From: Melanocharis versteri
Taxonomy: Eukaryota > Chordata > Aves > Passeriformes > Melanocharitidae
DNA: 64,000 bases
Reading direction: 5' to 3'
NCBI GenBank assembly: GCA_013397845.1
Contig: VZTG01010070.1
Span: 248,001 to 312,000, forward strand
This document shows, in pieces, positions 12,706 through 25,299 of the stretch. Both the position numbers and the translations under genes were made by a program. The notes beneath the pieces are model-generated. The model saw only the letters and a program-made list of their open reading frames with translations, was not told the origin of the DNA and searched no databases. The number at the start of each line of letters is the position of its first letter. The stretch's first letter is position 1.

Positions 12706-12838
12706 ACTCTCACAGAATGGGGCAGGCTGGAGGGACCACCGCGGGTCACCTGTCTGCCCAGGCAGGGTCAGCCCAGAGCACAGGGTTGTGGCCAGGCGGT
12801 TCTGGAATATCTCCGTTGAGGGAGATGTCTCAGGCGAT
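12706..12838 (-). mobile_element. CR1 LINE 3' fragment
   Basis: The left end reads TCACAGAATGGGGCAGGCTG, the reverse complement of a CR1 3' terminus. Further right is the block with TTCTGGAATATCTCCG and GAGGGAGATGTCTCA, a characteristic CR1 segment. It is diverged and truncated, as CR1 copies in birds usually are. It sits in UQCRFS1 intron 1 or just outside the missing exon. Confidence 0.85.
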
Positions 12839-14423
12839 GGTTGTTTTACACTTGAGAAAAATGCAGCTAAATTCTGTCATTCGGGAAGGTTTTTAACTGC
12901 GGGCACCGGAGCACAGGGGTGCAGTGAGAACACACCGTGATTTTACCCTGTGGTACCCCCAGTCAGGAAAGCATCAGCCAGGGAGTGACCCCGAGGTGTT
13001 CCTTAGAACTCGACCTCTGGCCTAGGGGCTGTGGCTCTCGCTGACACACTGATTTGCTGTTCCTGGAGAACTGCTGCCCAGCCCTGCAGCTGTCACTGGT
13101 GGAACCTTCTGCTTCAGCTGGTACAGAATGCACACATTTAATTCTGGGAGGCCAGGGCCGTGCAGAAGATGCTCTGTAGCAATTAGACCTGTGTACTTCA
13201 CCTGACCCTCAGCTGTAAAGGGTTTGTTCAGGTGGAAATTCTACAAATCTGTAACTGACATAGCTGACATTTAGCCGTGCTCTATGTTTTAATTAACACC
13301 AAACACTTTTCACTGAGTATAGTAAATTTTTTAGAAGTTAATCATAAGACTTGTTACTAAATGCTTTAAGTCTTGATACTGAAATAACTTAGTATGGAGT
13401 ACTATCTCAGAATTTTGATTTTCAGTTTAATTTCTTTGCGGTTAAAATCCTATAGCAAATACCTTCTCAACACTGAGTTACTTGTAGATAGATGTAACTA
13501 TTTTCCTAATTGTACTGCATATAAATTCCTGAGAGTTTAAGTACTTTGAGACATCTGTTAACTTCATGCCAACTGCTAAAAAATATAAAGACTAAATAAT
13601 ACTCTTCAAGTAACAAGTGGTACTTTGGCAAGTAACGTGTTCTGTCATTGCCATGTTCTTTCCTTTGGCTTACAGATTTTCAGTGGGGGAAGCAGCTTCC
13701 TTTTGCTGGAGAAACTCATGGGAGGCCTTTAGTTATCCTTCATATCCTGTTACTTGAACTTGAGCACACAGGTTTGATTGGGGAATCCCACTTGAAATTG
13801 GATAGTTCTTACCTTTATCCCTAAATCTTCTAAAAAGCAAGCTGGGGACTTAAGGTTTAAAAATTATCTACTGTGGTTTTTAGCTAGGACAACAATTTAA
13901 TATGAAAGAGGATGGCTGATAATTTTAAAAGTGCTTCACCACACACTTATTACAGGAGTAGAAGTTACTTCAGACAAAAGATAGCACAAAAGTGTTACAC
14001 TGCAGATGTGCAGACTTCACTACATCAAATTTCTTCTTAGCAGCTCTTTACAGGGAAACATCTGAATGGAAAACATATCTGTCTTTTCTGAGCTAGTCAT
14101 GGTATCCTGCAAGAGTTTTTTCTTGAAATATACTGAAACAACAGTTCACTACTTTTCCCAGAAGCCTAGAACTTCCCACAGATTTTCTGCATCCTGATCA
14201 GGTTTCTTTTTCAAAGAATAGGAAAACCAGTTTCACAGATCATCCGTTAATCTACCAAAAATTCCCTCTGAAAACCATTTTCATACAACTTTAATTGAAA
14301 CACTTAATTAATGGAATCCTACCCAGACTTTGGAGTAACTTTCACCCATTATCCCAAAAATGCCACAAAAAAATATAATTTCTAATGCACGACAGTGTGT
14401 TTTACCTGAAAGTGGTGTCATTT
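12839..14423 (+). other. UQCRFS1: UQCRFS1 intron 1, non-coding body
   Basis: This AT-leaning sequence lies between the CpG island with its CR1 fragment and the acceptor at 14442. I see no open frame of note, no repeat I recognise and no alternative exon with homology. The donor end of the intron is not visible because exon 1 is missing from the readable sequence. Confidence 0.7.
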
Positions 14424-14442
14424 GCTGTCCTTCTCCGTGCAG
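14424..14442 (+). other. UQCRFS1: 3' splice site of UQCRFS1 intron 1
   Basis: A pyrimidine-rich run (GTCCTTCTCCGTGCAG) ends in AG directly before the first base of homology to Rieske proteins. The junction is phase 1: the split codon reads xCT, and a G from exon 1 would give Ala, matching the Asn-Ala-Pro-Ala-Ser stretch I recall from chicken. The assignment rests on where homology begins and on the motif. Confidence 0.9.
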
Positions 14443-15053
14443 CTCCTGCCAGCGTGCGCTATGTCCATAACAACGTCGCGGTCCCCGACTTCTCTGCCTA
14501 TCGCCGCCAGGATGTGCAAGATGCCAACGCATCTTCCCAAGGCAGCAGCGATTCCAGGAAAGGGTTCTCCTACCTGATGACTGCAGCAACAGGTGTAGCA
14601 ACTGCCTATGTCGCCAAGAATGTTGTCACCCAGTTTATTTCCAGCCTGAGTGCCTCTGCTGATGTGCTGGCCTTGTCAAAGATCGAGATCAAGCTGTCTG
14701 ACATTCCAGAAGGCAAGAACATGGCTTTCAAGTGGAGAGGGAAGCCCCTTTTTGTGCGTCACAGAACCCAGGCAGAGATTAGTCAGGAGGCTGAAGTTGA
14801 TCTGGCTCAACTGAGGGATCCGCAGCACGATCTAGACAGAGTGAAGAAGCCCGAGTGGGTGATCCTGGTGGGTGTGTGCACTCACCTGGGCTGTGTCCCC
14901 ATCGCCAACGCCGGGGATTTCGGCGGGTACTACTGCCCCTGCCACGGCTCCCACTATGACGCCTCTGGCAGAATCAGGAAAGGCCCTGCTCCCTTAAACC
15001 TCGAGGTCCCAGCTTACCAGTTTGTTGGGGATGACACGGTGGTGGTCGGCTGA
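14443..15053 (+). CDS. UQCRFS1: UQCRFS1 last exon: Rieske iron-sulfur subunit of complex III
   Basis: This exon encodes the cytochrome b-c1 complex Rieske subunit, which passes electrons from ubiquinol to cytochrome c1 at the mitochondrial inner membrane. It begins after a pyrimidine-rich acceptor ending in AG at 14441-14442. The first two bases complete a codon begun in exon 1, and 202 full codons follow to TGA at 15051-15053; this equals the count from residue 73 to the end of the 274-residue mammalian protein. In order it shows a short matrix segment (VPDFSAYR), a membrane helix starting near exon codon 40 (GFSYL), a flexible hinge (SASADVLA), and the Rieske head. The head carries CTHLGC (codons from 14877) and CPCHGSHYD (from 14934), so both Cys/His pairs and both disulfide cysteines are present. 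The frame is open with no frameshift. The in-frame ATG at 14385 is intronic, not the start. A processed copy is unlikely because the upstream sequence is an intron, not fused exon 1. Confidence 0.97.
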
Positions 15054-15250
15054 GAGACAAGGTGCCTGCTCACGTCCATGTTCCTGGGAATGTACACCAG
15101 AAGGGTTAATTGAGGCATACTGTAAAATCAGAAATTAGCTGTCTAGATTCTCTACCAGAACTGTGCTTGAATACTGTGTTCAATTTCAATAAAAACTTGG
15201 AGTGAGCACTTGTTCCTGACTTACAATAAAGTGTATTTCTTTGTGCACGC
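15054..15250 (+). terminator. UQCRFS1: UQCRFS1 3' UTR with two poly(A) signals
   Basis: Two AATAAA hexamers follow the stop codon, at 15188-15193 and 15225-15230. The second is followed at once by a GT/T-rich stretch (GTGTATTTCTTTGTG), the usual downstream element for cleavage. Cleavage is therefore likely near 15245-15255 for the second signal, with the first usable as an alternative. The 3' UTR would be short, about 150-200 nt, as expected for a compact housekeeping gene. Confidence 0.8.
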
Positions 15251-16884
15251 ATTTCTAGTGTGTCCAGGCAAGGAGGTGGTACAGCAGACCCAAAACACAG
15301 AGCCCTCCTGAAGGGCTGCTGATTCAGGGTAGACACTGAGCTACAAAGCCACAAAGAGATCTTTTAGCCAGCATTGGTCCTGCCCATACCACACAGAGTT
15401 GGTGCTTTACTGCATGCAGAACAGGAGGGGAAACAACGTTTGCTGTTTCTAGAACAAAGCAAAAAATCACCAATTATCCTGAACTTTATGTTTCCTTCCC
15501 AGTCTTTTCCACTGGTCTGAAAGTACTTCTGTCCTGCACTGCACTGATGCACTCCCTCAGTTGCAGAATAGAAACTACAGAGAAATCTAAGCAAATTTTC
15601 AAGATGGAAATAATAAAAGCTTATTCACAATAAAATACTAAAAAAACCGAGATTGCTAGAATTAAGCAGTATTAACCAGAGACTACAATGTGGTCTGACA
15701 TAATGCTGCTTTGTGGATATACTGAGGGAGAAGTCTGTCTGACACCAGTTTTACAATAGAGGTGTCATTCATTTCAGGGACTCTCTTCACAATCTATGCA
15801 AGTAGCAGCCAGTAAAAATTGAAAACCATTGTGTGCAGCCTGTTTGGCGAACAACTCACATCCTATGTGCTTGCAAATATTAACTCTAAAGCATAATTTT
15901 CTTTGTGCCTCATGAAAGAAAAAAAGACAAGATTGCTTACTCCCTCTCCTCTTCAAATGAATGCCCCATTTGAACACAAAGCTCCTGTAGCTGAAGCAAA
16001 GGGACAAGTAAAGAAGGGGTGTGTTGCCCTTATTCCAACAAACTCAGGAAGTTGTAACATGTGCGTGGTTCAGCCAAGGCCCCTGGTTCAGGCAGGTGAA
16101 GTTAAAGGCCAGTCCTGCATAAAGACACAGATTCTGACATGGATCCCATAAAGCCCCCCCAGAGGAGCCCTTCATGACTGCTGAGGAACCCGGGGTGGGT
16201 GGGTGCTTACAATGGATGCTTGGACTGTAGTGCAGGATTCCATTAACTCCCAGTTCTGCCTCAGACTCAGCATCCTCAGGGATGGCCAGAGTCTGGTGGG
16301 TTCTAGAGGGGACTATGCCGTGAGAAACAAAGGGAATAACTAAGAAATGTCAACCAGCAGCTCTGTTTAACATTACTCAGCCTTACGTGTTTGTGTTTTA
16401 GAGAGAGATTTTCTATTTTCCACATACCTACCAATTTAGCAAAACAGCAGTAACTAAGAAGTCAGACAAAACTGATAAACTTCTGGTGAACAAGGAAATG
16501 TCATCTAGAGAAATGTGGGTTTGGAGACACTTCCATCTCCAGCCCCTGCTAATACAGTGCCTTGAGGTGCTCCTCAGTCAGGGTTGGTAGCAGTGGCACA
16601 GCCAGGAGCAGTTTGCTCATTCCCACACCCGTGGGATGTATTGCCATCATTTGTTGGTAGTGTTTGCAATGAGAGGAGGAAAAGGGCACCCTGAGCCTTT
16701 GGCAAGGCTCACTGTGTTTAGAAAACTCATGTAGGGATTGTAAAAGGACAGAAGTTGTGACACATAACATGGTCCCTTAGGTAAACAGTTGTATTAATAT
16801 TAAATTTTCAAAATTAATGATGCTTCAGTTCATTAACGCCTTCATTTATATTTCATGCCTATTAAAATACATATTGCCATAATC
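15251..16884. other. Intergenic sequence downstream of UQCRFS1
   Basis: Unique DNA with short chance frames only (up to 82 codons). No repeat family recognised. Frames on the minus strand at 15364-15594 and 15774-16007 lack homology I can name. Confidence 0.55.
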
Positions 16885-17425
16885 CTATTTGTAAGCAGCT
16901 AGAAGGTGATAAGTAATAGCCTCCATGGATTTATCAGGAACAAATCAAGCCAATGCAATCACATTTGTTGCTATAATAGGATAACAGGCCTTGGAAACAG
17001 GGGGATATTAGCAGTAGCTACCAAAGTTTTAAATAAGATTTTCACACCATCTCACAAAACATTCGCATATCTACTAAGGAACCTGGTATAAATTGAAGTA
17101 TTGTAGAGAACAACTGTTTCCAGAGCAGTGCTGATGGATGAACTACCAGCAATTCCCTGTTGGAGCAAGGAGCCATGCTGTGAGGAGCTCACTGAGAACC
17201 TGTGAGTCCAGCACTGCCCAGGGTGTTCGTTAATCAGCTGTCAGAGAACGAGCTTTGTAAAGCTGCACATGGTGGTGAACTGGGTACAGCTGGGAACTTT
17301 GATGCAAAAAGGATTAGAATTAAAAATAACCTGGACAAATAATACCCTACTAAGCCAACGTGTGTTGTGACAGAAATTAATAGCTAGGGAGCAGGTCTAC
17401 AGAAAAGGATCTGGGATACCCATGA
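16885..17425 (+). mobile_element. Ancient CR1/L3-type LINE fragment (reverse transcriptase region)
   Basis: Short blocks match, in the right order, the reverse-transcriptase part of old amniote CR1/L3-like LINEs as I remember them. At about 16900-16950 AAGGTGATAAGTAATAG and ATGGATTTATCAGGAACAAA translate to HGFI..KSS, then ITGL. Near 17310-17340 comes AGGATTAGAATTAAAAATAA followed by CCTGGACAAAT. Near 17385-17415 comes CTACAGAAAAGGATCTGGGA. Many indels and stops break the frame, so it is a dead fossil. Family assignment is from pattern memory; a profile search would settle it. Confidence 0.75.
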
Positions 17426-18568
17426 AAACAAGAATGGATGGTTTATAACATTCTCAATGCATCAAATGTTAAAATCACTTTGAAGATTAAAATCTGTGGG
17501 CATAAATTATAATGTTAAAATGAACTGAGTGCTTGATACAGGAATAAGGGAAGCTGAGGGACTGGACAAATTAATGGAGAAAATAAATGACTGATTACAA
17601 AACATTCCTCTTGTCAGAAGGTTGCAAGAGAGAAAAAATTTTAGGGAAATACCACTGAATGTATGCGTTATGCTGAATTCTTTTTTACGTGTCAGCTTAC
17701 AGCCACAGCCAGAGGTAGGTCACTGAGCTATCTGAGCTTTTTTCTGACTCATTAGAGTCGTCCTTGTGTTGTTTAATGTGCTGCAGCACCGAGAAAAACA
17801 ACACATTATAACTTGGTTTGCTTAAAGAGACACAGAACTGTTGGCATTTATTGTCCTAGCGCTACTGGCAACCACTGTGTGTCACAACTGTGGTAGATTT
17901 TCATCATTAACTATTTAGCATGATAACATTTTAATAACCTCAAGGCATAAATTATGACATTGCCTTGTTCTAGCAATGCATAATCAAAATGTAATGTACC
18001 ACATTGTTTACTAAATGCACTTTTCTCCCTATGACGTTAGAAATTTTAAATGAGCAGTTCTGGAATTGAAGCATACTAGAAATGCATGTGTTTGTTGGTT
18101 TTACCCAACTTTTACAGGGGCTTGGAACACGAGACAGGAGGAGAGTGTCTTTTCTGCCTGTAAGTAACAGAGAATTAGCAGGAGAAGAAAACTTTCACCT
18201 CTAACAACATAACAGAGTACTGATGGCTGATGTCTTTTGTCAGTCAGTCAAAGAATTGGCTTCTGCACTATGACTTCATCTTCTCCCACACCAAGCAGAA
18301 GTTACACTCATAGAGGCAGAGCTGGGATCAGAAGGTAAACAGTACGAATGAAAGCATCTTGATTCTGGACTTAGCACAAGCCTGTATTTGAGTTACCTTT
18401 AGTAAAAATTCTACAGCAAAAATCACCAGCATGGAGGCTCTGTACATAGCTTTCTGCAAGCAATCTAATGGTGCTGTTGGACTGAGTTGATTCACTCCCA
18501 CCACGTAACACCATAAGAGAACTCCAAATATTCCTCAGAGTCATCATATAATCTACAAGTAATTGCAA
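17426..18568. other. Intergenic sequence; AT-rich candidate conserved block
   Basis: No gene recognised. About 17870-18060 is AT-rich, with motifs such as CATTAACTATTTAGCATGA and ATTATGACATTG, and has the look of non-coding regulatory DNA. That is an impression only, since conservation cannot be tested here. Confidence 0.4.
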
Positions 18569-18675
18569 TACACAGAATCAGAATCTGTAACGTTGGAAAA
18601 GACCTCTAAGATAACGCCAGCCTCTAGTTCCCATCACAAAGAAAAAGTGCCAGCCTCTTGAAAAACTGTGTTGGT
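18569..18675 (-). mobile_element. Diverged CR1 LINE 3' end
   Basis: CACAGAATCAGAATCTGTAA is followed by GTTGGAAAAGACCTCTAAGA and a weaker block with GTGCCAGCCTCTTGAAAAAC. This order matches reverse-complement CR1 3' ends. The copy is short and worn. Confidence 0.7.
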
Positions 18676-21600
18676 TTGCACAGCCCTAGGATGATCCAAA
18701 GAGTTTCTGAGAAATGCATCATTTCCTAGCAGGTCCAGGAAATTTTATATGTATGGGGATTTAATGGTTAAAAGGGGTACTTAAAAACATAATATAAACT
18801 GCTTGGATATATGTCATGACAGGATAGATTTGGCATGCACAGAGATTATCTTCCCTTGCCTATATTTGTTGAAGTTACAGAAATAGCAAGAAGCAGCTAA
18901 AAGGAAAGTTTTATTTCACAGGTTAGCAGCAGCAGGGCTTTTTGTCAGTCTGTGTGGGGACCAGGAGGAGGAGGATGCCCAGCAGTTGATTTTGTAACCA
19001 TAACTGTTGTGCATAACTCACACAGAGCTGGTGACTGACCACAGCACCGTTTAGGCCACATTGCTGTCTGAGAAAAAACAAACCCAAAATTGGAGGTCTC
19101 CATCTGGCTTGCAACAAGTGTGACAGAGTATTTCAGATGTCAGCCTGAAGTGTCCCCTGGAGATGTCACCTCTACACACAGCCTATCAGTTGTGCCAGGC
19201 TACAGCTGGGTTTCCCCACTATTTTCAGTTCCAACTGAACTGCAATCTCAAATTAAGCAGTAAAATAGCAGGAGCTGCAGTGGCTTTTCCAGCAGTTTGC
19301 CTGGGATTGTAGATACCCCAAAGGCCCAAAGTACACCGAGGTACTGTGCAAGCCAGAATTTAACACACACAACAAGATGTGGCTCAGATTTCTCACTGAA
19401 GTACCTAGAGTGGCAGGAAACCTCTGACCTAGCAGGAATTCTTTATAACAACATCAGTTTCGACTGCCTGACATAAAGGCTGCATATTTAGGTCAATGCA
19501 TTCTTCTTTTCACACTTGTAATATGCTTGGATTTAAACGGCTTTACTTGGACTATAATGTTTCCACAAGCAGATGCCACTATTTATTCTTCTTTTCAGTT
19601 CTTTTAATACCTCTGCTTCAGATTACAGTACAAAATAAAAATCTCTCTCCTAGCCACTGTACTCGATACAGACTAGAAAGATAAATAACTGCTTCAAAAC
19701 ATTTGTGTTTTTTTCCAACTAAGTAAAACATTGGTATTTTCTCCCAAGGCATATCTGATAGAGAAACTCTTGCATTATGGTAACAGAAAAGAAAAAACCT
19801 ACCTATATGTTTATATTGTACATGCAAATAAGTATATGGCAGACTGTTCAAGAATTATAATTTAATATTTACAAGGGTATTTTCTATGTCAGCTTTTGGA
19901 AGGTTGGAATTCATCCAATAATTTTTGGGCCTAATGACAGTGACACTCAGAATAGTTGTTTGTGATCATTTTTCTCTCCTCACCTTGTGCCAATCATTTT
20001 TCAGAAACATTTGTTTTTGAAGACAGCTTTGTATTTTGACAGACAATGCATCTTTACCTCTAATTCATAGCAATAGATATGGGCCATTCTTACAATCAGT
20101 CTATAAATCATCAACTTTTCCACCCTGAATTTCTTGCCATCTCTAGGCTGCTCCACTGAGGTCAGTAAAGGTTGGCATTTCCACCACTATTTGTCTTCCA
20201 AATTTTTTCTCATCTCTGCCATTTCCTTCATTTCGTTTCCCAAGCAAACACACTCCCACTTATGCCAGCAAGCATTGCATCCATCAGCTTCTCTCAGACA
20301 GGAGAGGCACTCCACAGGCTCTGCACTGTGAGCACACTCACACCCTGAGCCCTTCACATCAGCTGCACTCACAGCCCCAGGGAAACGCCCCGGGATGGAT
20401 CAGTTGGGTGGGTAAAGAAAAACCTGGAAGATCAGCAATAAAATCATGGAGTCATGGTCTAGCTTGTGGTTATGGATTAGGCAGCCCTGAAGTCCAGAGC
20501 CCCTCAGCCTAGAAATAGTGTTTGTCTTGTTTAATCCAGCATTTTTTCTACAAAGGAAGCATAAATATCTTCAAAGATGTCTCGAGTCAGCATGAAATGA
20601 AGCTGCTGCAGTCGAAGCACAACACACAGGAGGAGGCACAACATCCTACAGGTGCAATGGTAGACTAAATATGCCTCATTTAAATACTAAACTGAACAGT
20701 GCTGTGGAGCCTCAATCTTTAGAGGCAAAATAAATGCCCCATGAACAGTAATGAATTACAATTTCCCAACTGCCAAACCCCACTGAGCACAGAACAGTCA
20801 GAGGCACAGTCTCTGTACCTTTGGGCAGGGAAGATTCAGCAACCTATGAACAAAAATCTCTTGAATCTATGACTGCATTCTTCCCATCATGTTCATGATG
20901 TTTAAGTCATTTTCCCTTCCATTTACCTTCCACAAAGCTCAAAGGCAGCAGAAATTGCCTCATTCTGTGATTTTTAGCTGTCTTTCATTCATCAGCAGTC
21001 TTATCAGCAGTGTGTTTCTCCCAGGTGAGATATAATCTATTAACATTTTTGGCAGCTTCTTGTGTATTGCTTTTTCACTGCTTCTACCCAAGTGGGCTTT
21101 AATGGAATGCTTTTTAGCTAAAATGTATTTGTTTGGACAATACAAAACACTTTTCTCTACTTTCTTCTGTAATTAGTTTTATCAGTACCAGAGGAAAAAA
21201 AAAATTCAAACACTGTACATATTTGGTCTCTATCTTACATTCTTTGGACTTAGTTGCAAAACAATTCTTGTTTCTGTGTGTCTTTTGGAAATATCTACAT
21301 TTATCTGTTCTTTCTGTTTTGACATAAATTACAACAATTAAATAATACTGAAGTCCCTGATGAAAATTATCTTTAGCAACTCATTTAACTTTCATCTAAG
21401 GATGTCAATGTGCTATTCCCATTATCTTCTAAGCTGCCTCCCAGTTGCACTGCAGTGTGTATTCTGAATGACACACTGCTTTGAAGTCTAAATGATACAA
21501 GAAAGTCTTGGCTTAGGGATGTTTTTGACAACTAATTGTAGTTTTTGAAATAACTCTTCCAACTCCGTGAGAACATACGTCTGTGTTTTCATTATTCTTG

Positions 21601-23699
21601 TTTCATATTTTATTTAGAGCAATATGAGCTCGTCACTCACTCGTCTCCAATCTCTGACTCCCCAGTAACGTCCTTCAGAGTAACCACAAACTTCTTCATG
21701 TGCAGCATAATTTCTGTTTCAGTTATGTACTAATCTTTGATATACCCACCATTCCACTGAGTGGTTATACTTGTACAGATCCTTCAGATGGTTTGAAGTG
21801 TGTTGGTTTGAAGTCAGATTTCCTTTCAGCTGTGGAAGGCAATAAAAGTACGACACAGCTTCTATCAGGACACAGCTCTGAGTCCTGTCCTTTCCCCCAT
21901 GGCCATTTTTAACCCCAGCAGAAGGACACCGACTGGCAAGGAATGGCAATACTTGGAATACAGTTCCTTGCAGAACAGCACAGGTAACTTTAAAACAGAT
22001 TAAGGTGATGTAGGGCACCTCTGTACAGGTTCTAATAGTTCATATACTCTGTAGATTCTTCACAGACTTGCACCAACACATTTGTTCGGTGATTGACCTG
22101 AATTTAAATTCTTGTAAACTTTGCAGTACAAATCAGAGCAGAACATTACAGCAAGACAAGCAATTGACAGAAATCTTAAAGACATATGTTAGGAGCAGAC
22201 TACCTTCTGCCAGCACAGTATTTACCACCAGCCCCTTTTCTCAGCTTGTAAATTGTAAATGGATGAGACTTCCCTCACAGAGAAGGAGAGGAAGTGGGTG
22301 GGAAGATTCTGGGGAAGCATTTTAAAGCTCTGTGACTGCACAGGAACCTAACACTGCTGAAAACACTGATCTTTTAAAGACATCTAGGGGAGCAGAGGAG
22401 AATGTTCTGGTATCAGGATGAAGTACCACTTAAGTCTTCCCAATACACCATTTAGATCTTCTCCCAAATTAACAATAACTAAAAGGGCAAACAAGGGACA
22501 AAAAGCATGCAGAAAAATCACCAAACTACAAAAGCAAAGCAAAAGAAAGGAAATGTGGATCCCACATGCTATCATTGCTTCAGAATGTGGGGAAAACAGA
22601 AAAAGACAAGTGCAACAGAAGTTTCATGCAGGAAAGGTTCATCTGTGGATTTTGAACTCAATGCTTCCTACTCAATCTCTGGTCCAAGAGAAGCCCAGAG
22701 CAGATGAGTGCTGGAAATTGGGACTGAAAATCCAGAGGAAAGACAACTTTGGTCTTGCATGTTTCTTTTTCTCTTTCCAACAGTATTTGCAACTGGTTGA
22801 TGCTGTAGACAGGGTGGACCAGTCATGACCCCACACAGCTCTTGAAAGGGGCTCAGTAGCACTGGAAATTATCTTTCTCAGTGCCAATAATCTGCCTTTC
22901 ATTTTACAATACCTATGGGAAAACATCAGGTTGCTGCAGATTTATTTAGGACTCTTTGGGTAAAGTACCCTCTATACAGTGGGTGGCAGTAACCAGTAAT
23001 GTTGTTGTTATTATTATTACTGTAGAAAAGCTTTCAGCGTAAAAATGTTTATGGAGCCAAGGTTTATGCAGACTGATTTTACATGCACCTCCTACACTAA
23101 AGATACTCCACTGAATAGAAGCCACAATAATTCCACGATATGCTGCATCCAGAGGTTTGAATAGCCACTGTAATGTCTCCCTTAGAGCCAAGCCAGCTCC
23201 AGAGCAAACAGACATTCCATCTTCCAAATGAGACAGGAGAAGGCCAGTAAGAACATCCCTCACAAGCAAAAACGTTTAAAACATACATAAAGACTTTTAA
23301 AACTGGCATATATTTTAGGTTATTGGTGCTTGGATGTTCTGTAATGAACGCTGTGGTCAATAAATATCTTTGGGCAAGGTAAGGATGATCTTGGATATAG
23401 TCAACAGCTGAGGAGGAACAGCAGCATAGGATCCTGCTTGGGTTTGCATCACTTCATTTCTACTGTGCTCTTTGGCAAGAAAATGATGCTCCCATTTGCT
23501 TAAAAACGTTTGTTGCTAATGTTACACACGGATGCAACATTTCATTAGAGAATTTACTAAGTTAGGTCAATGTTTTATAGATGTTGCTTATGGAAATGAT
23601 TAAATAAACTTTGGACCAATCCTGCAGTGCAGCACCAACCTCCAAATGAAGTGGGAGCAAGACTTCATCGGGTAATTCAGATTTGTAGGAACCGGTCCA
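18676..23699. other. Intergenic sequence without recognisable genes
   Basis: Only short unsupported frames. The longest is 136 codons at 22418-22828, overlapped by another frame and by minus-strand frames, with no domain I recognise. A small trinucleotide patch (TTGTTGTTATTATTATTA) lies at about 23001-23018. Confidence 0.55.
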
Positions 23700-24240
23700 T
23701 TGTTTTGAACAAAAAAAAGTATTTCTTTAAACTACTCATTATTTAATCAAGCCTATTTACCTTAGAATGATTATCTACTTATTTAAATCTTGTTAATGCA
23801 GTTATAATTCTTCAAGCATTTATGAAAATAAATCCAAAAACAGGTAAGCTATCTGTTTTTCTGTAAATAATATATTAAATTTTCTTCAAACAAAATAATT
23901 AATTCTGAACAGTAACACTGCATTATAAAACAATTCCCAATAAAGCATTCTCTAATTATAATTCCAAAGCTCATATTATTTTTGAAACTTGTGTTGGTTA
24001 TTTGATAGATAATAAAAGCAAATTACTGTATGTTTTAATAGCAGTTGTCAAATAACACCATAATGCCCAACTGATGACTAATCACAATGTATAATTCCCC
24101 ATAAATGCTAATTGACAATTGATTTTCTTAAATACTGAAAGCATTCATCACGATTAACACTGCTACAATAAAATCCCAAGGAATTAGAAAAGATTTATCT
24201 CTATTTGAGCATTTCTGTAAATATTAGACCTCCTGAAGAG
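23700..24240. promoter_or_regulatory. Candidate conserved non-coding element (AT-rich, homeobox-type motifs)
   Basis: About 540 bases dense in TAATTA, TTAATTC, CAATTGA, TGACTAATC and AATAATTAATT cores, with no repeat-family signature and no open frame. This texture is common in developmental enhancers and conserved elements of vertebrate gene deserts. AT-rich neutral DNA can look the same, so the call is tentative. Confidence 0.3.
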
Positions 24241-25299
24241 AATAAATAACAAAAGTAGGTTGGAAACACAACATCCTCCTCGTTCACTGACAGAATATGA
24301 ATTATGAGGATGTAACCAAGGAGGATCAGTACTTTTTTGTAGGTGCATCGTGGTTTATATGCACAGCTGGTGCATTTGCTCTCAAGCCCTGTGTCAATAC
24401 ACTCAGCTCTGGGATCGTCACCTCCTCATTGCCTGCAAATATGTGACAGAAATTGGGGGGGGAGGGAAATATAAAAATATGAAAAAGAAGATAGTAATAA
24501 TATGGAACACAAGAAGGTGAACCCAAGAGTAGCTATACAGGTGATTTTTAGAGGTGGTTGATGTGAACACAAATGGGTGGATTTCAGGATGGAGGGCCTC
24601 CACCAAGGGAGGCCACAGTTCTGGCTAAGACACCCCACCCTGAAAATTGGATAATTGGAACAATAAATTTTTCCATGTCATATTAAATACAAAACAGGAA
24701 AGCCAGTGAACATGGTTATTATGTATCAGCTTGTCTAGGGATCTTTAGGCAGTAATTACAATAAAAAGACATTTCCCTGCAGTTCTGCAATGTCATGGGG
24801 ATGGGCAGTTTGTGTCCTTCACTAAACTTCAGCGGGGTTTTAATGGGAAACTTTAGGTTGCCACTGTGGGTTCAGTCAGAAGGTACAAGTGGCATGGAGT
24901 GGAACAAAATAAAAAGGTGAAAGGCGATTGCTCTATGAGCACGTGACAATTTAAATTATTAGGAGCACTCTGTCCAGCCCAGAGGAACTGCACCCATGGA
25001 TAGGAGGATACCAGGCTGGCTTTCAAGCTGCTTAAGCTTCTTTCTTATGCTTTAATACTAGAGTTGCCAGGGTCATTTGGACAGTCCCTCTTTGATCCAA
25101 AATATTCAGATCTTCCCTAGTATTTAAGTGCAAACCTCTTGCTTTACACTTTTTACAGCATGCATTTCGTTCCCTGCTACTGCAGCGACTTTTCTACAGT
25201 ACAAGATTTTCGCATTTATTTGATTAAAAGTTAAACTAAATGTGAAAGGATGTTGCTTGTATAACTGATAAGAAAAAAAAAAAAAAGGCAAACAGTACA
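24241..25299. other. Intergenic sequence, nothing recognised
   Basis: Unique DNA. Three overlapping minus-strand frames at 24326-24638 are hydrophobic because they read an A-rich strand backwards; they carry no recognised domain. A 14-A run lies just before the CR1 copy at 25.3 kb. Confidence 0.5.

Noticed and set aside
14385..14442. ATG at 14385 as the start of UQCRFS1
   Set aside because: The 19 codons before the acceptor AG have no similarity to Rieske proteins and lie in the intron. Using this start would remove the targeting presequence.
22418..22828. 136-codon + frame with a second overlapping frame
   Set aside because: Lys/Gln-rich composition follows the A-rich strand; no domain and competing frames on the minus strand.
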